Source of the DNA: Bacteroidales bacterium UBA3543
GTDB lineage: Bacteria; Bacteroidota; Bacteroidia; Bacteroidales; UBA932
Assembly: GCA_002376715.1 (NCBI GenBank)
Contig: DFOK01000116.1
Span: 1-28,573 of the forward strand
DNA length: 28,573 nt
Direction of reading: 5' to 3'
Shown: positions 21,542-28,573 of the stretch, one piece after another
How the letters are laid out: each line of letters begins with the position of its first letter
Position numbering within the stretch: the first letter of the stretch is position 1
Translations under genes and position numbers: made by a program
Notes under the pieces: model-generated
The model's input: the letters and a program-made list of their open reading frames with translations, nothing else
Database searches by the model: none
Told to the model about the DNA's origin: nothing

Positions 21542-23506
21542 TTATTTTACTGTCAATGTGAATTCTTTTGTTTCCGGAGCATAGCAGGTCTTATCATTAC
21601 AACACTGGTATGTGAATTTAATTTTCACCTGGTCCCCATGCTCCAAACCTTCGATTTTATAAATATAGTCACCCTTGTCCCTGTAAATGGTGGTTTTCGA
21701 ACCGGGAAGGCCGACAAATGCTGGTGCAATAAAGTCAACCTGCTTTGCATTTTCAGGGAGGTACAGCTCTGCCTTGGTTTCTATAAAAGGATCTTCATCA
21801 GACACCTTTGCATAAATGTAATGACCTACATGAATGTATTGAGATATAAGCACGGCAATTGTGCCGTCACCGTGTTCAACAAGCTCAGCCTCTAAGAAAA
21901 CAGGATTTGCAGGGTCTGTCTTTGGACCTCGGCGGTCGCTTACAGCTGGATCGGTCATTATCGCTTTTTTCAAAAGATATTCCCTCTCCTGCTCATCCAG
22001 TCGTACTTGATAGTCATTACCAGGGACATCCTCAAACGTATTAATAAGAAAGAGCCACCCACCCGATTCGGTAAAGAAGAGTTTCTCTTTGTATGTCTCA
22101 TACCAATATCTCCACTGGGCAGGAGTAGCAAAACGACACAGGGTATAACGTTCAAGAACTTCCTTTGCGATTTCGACATCCTCTCCATTCTCGAGCATAG
22201 AAATCGCCTTGTCCAAAATACGGATATCATTGTTTGCGATACCTATATAGCGTGCCTCCTCATCAATATCAAGGGTGTACTCCCCAAGCTTACAATAGAA
22301 ATAGTCCCTATTGCGGTCATAATATCTTGCGTATTCTGTGGCATCGGTGCCAAAGAAGTGGTATAATTCAGGTACCCTTTGCTTTAGATAATCAGAGAAT
22401 GATATGAGTTTCTGCTCTGGAAAATTGAGATAAAGTTTTTCAGTTCCACTGAGCTCCTCACCTTTATCCAGTTTTTCCTGTGCGGCTTTCTTAAATTCTG
22501 CAACTTGCCTGTTGAATTCGGCATTGCTGGCATTATAATCCTCCCAAGCTTCACGAGTAACAAGATATTTATAACCTTTGAGGTCATCTTTAACTGCTAC
22601 AGGGGCGAATTTCCTTGCAATCGGATGCTGACCTGCAAACTGCGAAATATAGACTATAGAATTGACAAAAAGCGCCTTTGCCTCATCTGTCATGTAGTCC
22701 GGTGAGGCCGAAAACCCCCAATGAAAATAGTTTGCATGACGCCCAATGGCAATGGCATCAATACTCTTAGCACAAGTGCCGCTTGAAATCACCTCTGTTT
22801 CAGGAGAATCCAGATAGCCTCCAGGACGTGAAACCATACCAATCTTGTAACCGGGATTATTTGTATAATTAACCGTCTGCATTGCAAACATCAACGTGGA
22901 GTCAGGCAGAGTTACTCCGTCCATTTTTGCATAATCATATGCTGGCGAAGGAGTTGCTTCCATTTTGATATTCAATTTCACCTTTAAAGGTCCTTTGAAT
23001 ATAGGATGCTCACCATTCCAGTTGTGAGCCTTGTCTTCAAGGCATAGACAATACCAGTCATTTTTACTGCCAACTCTGATACCAATAAGTTCGCCCATAG
23101 ATGCAATCGTTAATACGGGACGATTAAAATCAAGCGGCAGGTACTGTGCTCTTTCATACTTTAACAACTTTCCGTCCGGACTATAGTCCAAAATCCGTGG
23201 ACTAATTGGATTTGGAGTATGATCAAATATAGTTACGTCATATAGATCTGACATATCTACCGTATAATCTGCAGCATCAATTACCTTGTATTTCTTGAAG
23301 TTCTTTTTGAGAAACTTATCAAACGAAGTCATCCTGGTCTGAGTACTTTTTGCAATTGTCACACTATCCGGTTTGTCATCCAAGCCCATCAATTCAATAT
23401 CCGGGCTTCCACCTACAAACAAGACGCTTATCGACTGCTTTTTCTGTGCATTTAAGCCTAGAAAACAGTTCAGCAGAATTATTATGAATAAAAGTCTGAG
23501 TTTCAT
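21542..23506 (-). CDS. Large periplasmic protein: ThuA-like N-terminal region plus C-terminal DsbD-alpha-like domain
   Basis: A 654-residue exported protein with a signal peptide ending LGLNAQ. The N-terminal ~300 residues suggest an alpha/beta amidotransferase-like (ThuA-type) fold: SVLFVGGSPDIELMG, YDVTIFDHTP, then AIAIGRHANYFHWGFSASP and ALFVNSIVYI. A helical middle (about 330-520) contains TPAQWRYWYETYKEKLFFTESGGW. The last ~115 residues (IHVGHYIYAKVSDEDPF onward) match the DsbD N-terminal domain in style, closing with YQCCNDKTCYAPETKEF and cysteines C635, C636 and C641. The fold call for the N-terminal part is tentative; the DsbD-like end is strong. It lies between susD and the TlpA gene with 5-6 nt gaps. 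Confidence 0.7.
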   Translation of the reverse strand: MKLRLLFIIILLNCFLGLNAQKKQSISVLFVGGSPDIELMGLDDKPDSVTIAKSTQTRMTSFDKFLKKNFKKYKVIDAADYTVDMSDLYDVTIFDHTPNPISPRILDYSPDGKLLKYERAQYLPLDFNRPVLTIASMGELIGIRVGSKNDWYCLCLEDKAHNWNGEHPIFKGPLKVKLNIKMEATPSPAYDYAKMDGVTLPDSTLMFAMQTVNYTNNPGYKIGMVSRPGGYLDSPETEVISSGTCAKSIDAIAIGRHANYFHWGFSASPDYMTDEAKALFVNSIVYISQFAGQHPIARKFAPVAVKDDLKGYKYLVTREAWEDYNASNAEFNRQVAEFKKAAQEKLDKGEELSGTEKLYLNFPEQKLISFSDYLKQRVPELYHFFGTDATEYARYYDRNRDYFYCKLGEYTLDIDEEARYIGIANNDIRILDKAISMLENGEDVEIAKEVLERYTLCRFATPAQWRYWYETYKEKLFFTESGGWLFLINTFEDVPGNDYQVRLDEQEREYLLKKAIMTDPAVSDRRGPKTDPANPVFLEAELVEHGDGTIAVLISQYIHVGHYIYAKVSDEDPFIETKAELYLPENAKQVDFIAPAFVGLPGSKTTIYRDKGDYIYKIEGLEHGDQVKIKFTYQCCNDKTCYAPETKEFTLTVK

Positions 23507-23512
23507 TATTCG

Positions 23513-24955
23513 TTATTTATAGTTTTGTTTGATGTTTGGATTGTTGTTGATCACATTCCGGGGAAATGGGAATATCCACATTGGGGAGTCATGCCGCAAA
23601 GTGAATTTATGACCGGCAAGGTCTCTTGTAAAGTCCTCCTCCCATCCGGAAATCTGATTCCATCTTTTACGTTGAATAAAATTGTAGCAGGAGTAGTTGT
23701 TTTCTCCATGCGATGTCTGTTTCAATCTGAAGATTGCATCCTCCTTGCTTGTTATTTTACCCACCAATGGCTCATACATTGAAGGATCAATACGATTTAC
23801 TCGAATTTTGTCGATAATCTCCATTGCTGCATTGATGTTCCCTTTGTGGATCTCTGCCTCAGCTAATATAAGATACATATGAGTTGTTTTCAACCCCATA
23901 TGATTCCATCCAGAGTCAAGGTCGTATGAGAATGCATAATCAAGTCCCAGGTAAGACATACCCATTCCCAGTCCCGGAAAGAAATCATACATCATTTTAT
24001 CAGTGGCCATTTTATCAAGAGATGCATGACCGGGTTCGAATCTTGCCTCTGACTCAGGGGTTCTCGCATTGAAGAACTCGAGATTGTGAACGTAGAAAAG
24101 ATCTTCCTCGCATTTCATCTGAGGGCGAAGCACTGCAGGGTACTGGCCACCGAGAAGATAACCCTGCACCATTATTATCATTTCATTGTAATTTGCAATG
24201 GCATCATTTATGACAAGTACTGACCTCGCAGCTGCTACAGCTTCATCATACTTCTGCATTGACATAAGAACCCATGCCTTTACTGCATAAGCTGCAGGTT
24301 TGCTAATTCTCATTTTGTTTATTGAAACATCAGGAAGAGCATTCAACGCCAATGCGGCATCTACATCTGCAAGGATATTATCATATACTTGTTGCACTGT
24401 AGCCTGCTCAGAGGGTTGCGAAATATCCCAGTCGTGCATCATGTAGGGGATACCACCATCAGACGCAGCTGTTACCGGGTTATATGCTTTTGCAAATTTA
24501 TTTACTGCAAGGTAGTGGTTATAGGCACGCAAAACCAGAGCCTCTGCCTTGAGTTGCTTTTTGGTAGATTCTGAACCGGAAGCCTCGTCAACTTTGGATA
24601 TAACCGGATTAGCCACCCTGCCTATAATTGAATAGAATTCACTATAGTCACTATCGTTCGAGGTGAGTTCAGCCATCTTGTCCTGATTTAACTCATCCCA
24701 AGTCCACATTATCACACCCCTTGTTTTATTTGGCATAGAGAGTTGAGTAGAGACATTGCTAAACGTATAGAGCATATCTCCAGCCATTTGGTTAAAGTCA
24801 GAACCACTTTGATAAAACTCTCTATTGAGAAGCAGTTCCAGTTCGTCCGTAGTGGAAAGCAGATTCTTACCTTTCGGCTGAATATCCGTAAACTGGGCAC
24901 AGGATGTGGCCAACAATATCACACCTGTCAGTAAAAAATGTAATATCTTTTTCAT
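23513..24955 (-). CDS. SusD/RagB-family outer-membrane nutrient-binding lipoprotein
   Basis: A 480-residue lipoprotein (lipobox LATSC, C19) anchored on the outer face of the outer membrane. The N terminus FTDIQPKGKNLLSTTDELELLLNREF is a standard SusD start. The tetratricopeptide-like part includes ALVLRAYNHYLAVNKFAKAY and AAYAVKAWVLMSMQKYDEAVAAA. The C terminus PMWIFPFPRNVINNNPNIKQNY is the usual SusD end. It caps the SusC channel as a substrate-capturing lid. The gene lies 11 nt after susC. No glycoside hydrolase or polysaccharide lyase accompanies the pair, which argues against a classical polysaccharide locus. Confidence 0.96.
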   Translation of the reverse strand: MKKILHFLLTGVILLATSCAQFTDIQPKGKNLLSTTDELELLLNREFYQSGSDFNQMAGDMLYTFSNVSTQLSMPNKTRGVIMWTWDELNQDKMAELTSNDSDYSEFYSIIGRVANPVISKVDEASGSESTKKQLKAEALVLRAYNHYLAVNKFAKAYNPVTAASDGGIPYMMHDWDISQPSEQATVQQVYDNILADVDAALALNALPDVSINKMRISKPAAYAVKAWVLMSMQKYDEAVAAARSVLVINDAIANYNEMIIMVQGYLLGGQYPAVLRPQMKCEEDLFYVHNLEFFNARTPESEARFEPGHASLDKMATDKMMYDFFPGLGMGMSYLGLDYAFSYDLDSGWNHMGLKTTHMYLILAEAEIHKGNINAAMEIIDKIRVNRIDPSMYEPLVGKITSKEDAIFRLKQTSHGENNYSCYNFIQRKRWNQISGWEEDFTRDLAGHKFTLRHDSPMWIFPFPRNVINNNPNIKQNYK

Positions 24956-24966
24956 GATAGTTTCGA

Positions 24967-27900
24967 TTAGAAGTTGATGTTAATACCGAAAATAAATGTA
25001 GATGGCAACCTTATGCCCATAGTCTCCGGATCCACTTTGACCTTGTTGCCCATCCAAATAGCCCTGGGATTGTCAATCTGGAACTTCAGGGAGGCACGTT
25101 GGATGTTAACGGCATCAAGCCAAGATTCGGGAAAATCGTAACCAAACACGATATTCCTTATTTTCAGAAAGGCAGCGCTATGAATTGCATTATTGCCATA
25201 ACGAGGTTCACTACCAAGTGAGTATGAAGCATATCGTCCGATACCGGGAGTATTTGTGGGATTGTCGGGGGTCCAGGCATTTACAAAATAACTAGCAATG
25301 GCACTATATGGTACTCCGAATGTTTCGACCTCAGGTAATGCACGCATTACATGGCCGCCATAATATGCCATCAATACACTTAGACTAAAACCCTTCCAAG
25401 TCAAACGATTGTCAAAGCTGGCTACTAACACAGGTTCACTTTGTCCGGAGTATTCAAGAATATCTATACTTCTGCTGGCTACACTATGAGCCTTGTTGTC
25501 ATCCTCCATATACCAAAGAGTCATACCCTTCTCACCCTCCTGAGAGCTAATGCCTGCAAATCTGTATGACCATACCGCACTTGTTGGATAGCCTACCCTG
25601 TACGGAGTACTCACCAACTGATATGCCATTGTAGAAGGATTTTCAATATCAGTCACTTTATTTTTGTTAATTGCAAATGTTAGACTACTTGACCATCCAA
25701 AATCTTCCCTGCTACTCTCTCTAAACCAGTCAGCCGTCAATGATAATTCTACACCTCTGTTAACCATATCTGCCATATTCATAAACATTGAGCTGAATCC
25801 GGTAGAAGGGTCAAGGGTTTTGTATGAGAAGAGATCTTTGCCCACTTTATTGTAGAAATCTAGCGATCCCCTGAACCTATTCTCTGCGAAGGAGTAATCA
25901 ATACCGATATTGGTAGTGCGTGTCTGCTCCCATTTCAAGTTGGGGTTAGCAGGAGATTCGATTACACCGTAAGGCAGGTTAGTCAGCTCGTTAACGCCAG
26001 CGCTTCTTGCCGTCATATAGCTTGTTGCCCCTTGATAGATGTTGCCGGTCACACCATAGCTGATGCGAAGCTTAAGTACATTTATCCAGTTAACAGAGCT
26101 CATAAACTCCTCGTTATTGATGTTCCATGAGAAACCTGCTGACCACAACGGTTTACCACGGAACTTCACATTAAGACCATATACATCCGCGTAGTCTTTT
26201 CTAAAAGAACCAAACACATTGTATCTGTTATCATAAGTGTATGTAAAGTTGGCGTAACCCGATGCGTAGCGATGTTTCTGTTCAGTGACGGGCGTCATGT
26301 TATTTTTGATATACGGAGTATATATGAACTGATTTGCAGGGTAACTGCCAAGATATGTGGAGTAGTTCATCAATGCCAGAGTGGCGAAGTCAATTACCTG
26401 GGTGGATGCTGTCTGAAGCTGATCGTCATAACCAAGCATCAAACTACGTGTACCCTGGCTCAGAGTCTCCCTAAACTCGATACCCGCAAGTGCAGCAATG
26501 ATATGTTTACCGAATGTATTGGCATAATTAACCTGACCGCGGCCTGTCCAGTAAGCACCATCAGTATTGGTAGCCGATTTGAACCCTCCACTTCGTGGTG
26601 TAAGATAAGTAAGTGTACCATCAGGATTCTCCTGTGTATAGGCGTTACGCATCAATCTAGCAGCATGGCTTTCCTGTGTTGCCAGCCAGTCCGATGTTGT
26701 ATGGTTGCTCTCATACACAAACTGGGCTGTTGCTGTCAGACCATTGATTATCTTAAAAAGAAGATCACCGTGATAACGCATATACTGACGTTTTGTAGTT
26801 ACGGTGTTGTTGTAGTGCTCTGCAACGATGTCGGTACCCAAAGGATAATAACCCTCCACTTCATTCTTATCCCAGTACTCATTTCCGTCATACCAGTAAA
26901 AGAATTTTTTATAGCTCCCATCCTCATTATACATTGTCTCGTATGCTGGTATCATCCATGGATTAGTAAAGGATGCATTGTAATCATAACCTTGTGTCCT
27001 GTTCTTATCATAAATGCCGTTCACACTCAGGGTTGCTGTCAGCCATTTGGCAATGTCATAGCTGCCTTTGTAATTAATGTTGATCTGTTTGTAACCGGAG
27101 TTAATAACTCCTTGATTATCCTGTTTGTAATTGATTACAAAGTTGCTATTGAAGTTGTCAGCCCTGGAACGTATGGCAAGGTTGTATTGTTGGAGAATCT
27201 TCCTCAAATAAACAGCATCTGCATACTCTTGCGCAAAATTGTTCTGACTATATTTGCTGAGTAAGATATTGAGCTGTTCCTTGGAAATCTGTCCTATAGC
27301 ATTTTTATAGTATGCATATTGTATAGGAGAAAGCGCACTTGAACCACTATTCAACGATGATTCAAATGATCCTATCGGATCGGCAACCTCACCATCGTTG
27401 TTATTAAAGTAGTAATCATAATACTCTGATTCCGTTTTCACCTGTTGGGCGGCATTCATATAGAAGTTATCTCCATAATCCATATTTCTTTTCTCGTAAA
27501 GAGTGATGTTTGAAGAAAAGTCAACATCGATTTTACCTTTATCCTTCGCACTTTTGGTATTAATAACAATGATACCATTGGATGCGCGCGCTCCATAGAT
27601 GGCGGCTGCTGCAGCATCCTTCAACACGTTAATGCTCTCAATATCGTAAGGGTTGAGATCATCGAGTGAAGTCTCCACCGGTAGGCCATCAAGCACGATG
27701 AGCGGCTGTGTCTCCGAATATATTGAACTCACGCCGCGAATTGTGAGTTTACCTCCGTACGTACTCAAACCTGCCACCTTACCTTCGAGACTATTTAGCA
27801 GATTGGGGTTATATCGCTCTTCAAGTGCTTTGGAACTTACGGTTGAAATAGATCCGGTCACTTTTTCCTTTTGAATGTTTTGATAACCGGTTACCACAAT

Positions 27901-28527
27901 TTCATCTATGAAAAGGCGACTGGAGGTCATTATAACATTCATAACGCTCCTGCCGTTAGTAGGAATTACCACTGTTTCCATTCCGAGAAGCGTGAACTCA
28001 AGTTCAGCCTCATTTACATTTTTCACATCAATTGAATAATTGCCGTTCTCATCGGAAATAGCATAAGCATTTGTCTTCTTGTCAACAATAGCAACACCGG
28101 CAAGCTTTTCTCCATTAGTGTCATAAATGGAACCCTTGACTGTAACTTTTAGCTCCCTAGTTCCTGCCGATGGTTTTGGAGTTTGGCCTACAGAGGTTGT
28201 AGGGGAGGGTGCTAATGCGACCTGTTTATCAAGGATAGTGTAACTGATGCCGTTTGGAATTAAGATCATATCCAATACGGAGGTCAGCGTTTCATTTGTC
28301 ACCTTGATGGTAATGATGTTTTTTGCTCCGATTAGCGCATCATTGTAAACAAAGGTGTAGTCCGTCTGTTTCTGGATTTCGTTTAATACGCTTTTCAAGG
28401 GCGCCTTGTCGAAATTCAATGTGATATTCTGAGCATCCGCGATTTGCGCCGATGCCATCAGTGCCACAACCATGGCCAGACTCACCTTGACGGACCTGTT
28501 TTGAAAGAGTTTTTTAAAAAATCTCAT
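24967..28527 (-). CDS. SusC/RagA-family TonB-dependent outer-membrane transporter with STN domain
   Basis: A 1186-residue outer-membrane channel. I take ATG 28527 in preference to the TTG two codons upstream. Order of parts: signal peptide ending IADAQ; STN secretin/TonB short N-terminal domain (about 33-101, LNFDKAPLKSVLNEIQKQ); carboxypeptidase-D regulatory-like domain (about 128-205); plug with VTGSISTVSSKALEERYNPNLLNSLEGKVAG, LIVLDGLPVE and IYGARASNGIIVI; then the beta-barrel ending FIFGININF with terminal Phe. The STN domain usually means control through a FecR-type anti-sigma and ECF sigma factor; none is in the window, so they would lie past the right edge if present. It heads the four-gene redox-linked operon. 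Confidence 0.97.
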   Translation of the reverse strand: MRFFKKLFQNRSVKVSLAMVVALMASAQIADAQNITLNFDKAPLKSVLNEIQKQTDYTFVYNDALIGAKNIITIKVTNETLTSVLDMILIPNGISYTILDKQVALAPSPTTSVGQTPKPSAGTRELKVTVKGSIYDTNGEKLAGVAIVDKKTNAYAISDENGNYSIDVKNVNEAELEFTLLGMETVVIPTNGRSVMNVIMTSSRLFIDEIVVTGYQNIQKEKVTGSISTVSSKALEERYNPNLLNSLEGKVAGLSTYGGKLTIRGVSSIYSETQPLIVLDGLPVETSLDDLNPYDIESINVLKDAAAAAIYGARASNGIIVINTKSAKDKGKIDVDFSSNITLYEKRNMDYGDNFYMNAAQQVKTESEYYDYYFNNNDGEVADPIGSFESSLNSGSSALSPIQYAYYKNAIGQISKEQLNILLSKYSQNNFAQEYADAVYLRKILQQYNLAIRSRADNFNSNFVINYKQDNQGVINSGYKQININYKGSYDIAKWLTATLSVNGIYDKNRTQGYDYNASFTNPWMIPAYETMYNEDGSYKKFFYWYDGNEYWDKNEVEGYYPLGTDIVAEHYNNTVTTKRQYMRYHGDLLFKIINGLTATAQFVYESNHTTSDWLATQESHAARLMRNAYTQENPDGTLTYLTPRSGGFKSATNTDGAYWTGRGQVNYANTFGKHIIAALAGIEFRETLSQGTRSLMLGYDDQLQTASTQVIDFATLALMNYSTYLGSYPANQFIYTPYIKNNMTPVTEQKHRYASGYANFTYTYDNRYNVFGSFRKDYADVYGLNVKFRGKPLWSAGFSWNINNEEFMSSVNWINVLKLRISYGVTGNIYQGATSYMTARSAGVNELTNLPYGVIESPANPNLKWEQTRTTNIGIDYSFAENRFRGSLDFYNKVGKDLFSYKTLDPSTGFSSMFMNMADMVNRGVELSLTADWFRESSREDFGWSSSLTFAINKNKVTDIENPSTMAYQLVSTPYRVGYPTSAVWSYRFAGISSQEGEKGMTLWYMEDDNKAHSVASRSIDILEYSGQSEPVLVASFDNRLTWKGFSLSVLMAYYGGHVMRALPEVETFGVPYSAIASYFVNAWTPDNPTNTPGIGRYASYSLGSEPRYGNNAIHSAAFLKIRNIVFGYDFPESWLDAVNIQRASLKFQIDNPRAIWMGNKVKVDPETMGIRLPSTFIFGININF

Positions 28528-28573
28528 AATCAAGATGTTAAGGTTAATTTTTATTTAATTAGTTGTTTAAGAG

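Noticed and set aside
26272..27264. A 330-codon open frame on the plus strand inside susC.
   Set aside because: It is antisense to a strongly supported TonB-dependent transporter. Its translation is rich in Cys, Ile and Val without any domain pattern, as expected of a shadow frame.

Overview
The window looks like a chromosomal segment of a Bacteroidota (order Bacteroidales) bacterium. Reasons: a SusC/SusD outer-membrane uptake pair, a LytS/LytTR two-component pair, a DUF4837-type lipoprotein next to dxr and rseP, glycine-lipid acyltransferases of the GlsB/GlsA type, and promoters built on the Bacteroidota TTTG / TAnnTTTG boxes instead of sigma-70 boxes. I cannot fix the genus or family from sequence alone. 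No phage, transposase, IS element, rRNA or CRISPR array is visible. There is one tRNA.

Layout. (1) 48-2230, minus: a three-gene signalling operon (small membrane protein, LytS-like histidine kinase, LytTR response regulator). (2) 2322-4658, plus: two exported enzymes, a class C beta-lactamase-like serine hydrolase and a secreted class I amidotransferase-fold (C26) hydrolase. (3) 4659-4845: a low-complexity nested palindrome between convergent genes. (4) 4846-7203, minus: ruvX, def and a phosphohexomutase. (5) 7223-11718, plus: M23 peptidase, dxr, rseP and a DUF4837 lipoprotein. (6) 11732-12196: promoter, tRNA-Glu(UUC), rpsT and terminator. (7) 12385-12934: a lipoprotein gene broken by one apparent extra base and flanked by two similar terminator modules. 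(8) 13013-14383, plus: radC and upp. (9) 14384-17358, minus: miaB followed by a lipoprotein amidohydrolase. (10) 17437-18496, plus: a LEA14-like lipoprotein and a SPOR-domain protein. (11) 18465-20226, minus: glsA-glsB type acyltransferases with a 32-nt overlap. (12) 20358-28527, minus: a four-gene operon of SusC, SusD, a large periplasmic protein ending in a DsbD-alpha-like redox domain, and a TlpA-like thioredoxin lipoprotein.

The most distinctive unit is the last operon. An outer-membrane importer is co-transcribed with two envelope thiol-redox modules: a DsbD-N-like domain with the motif YQCCNDKTCYAP, and a TlpA domain with WCVPC. My inference is import coupled to reduction of a disulfide- or thiol-containing substrate; the substrate is unknown. 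Most of the rest is housekeeping (isoprenoid synthesis, protein maturation, tRNA modification, pyrimidine salvage, regulated proteolysis, glycine lipids). Intergenic gaps are short and none exceeds 300 bases without a gene.
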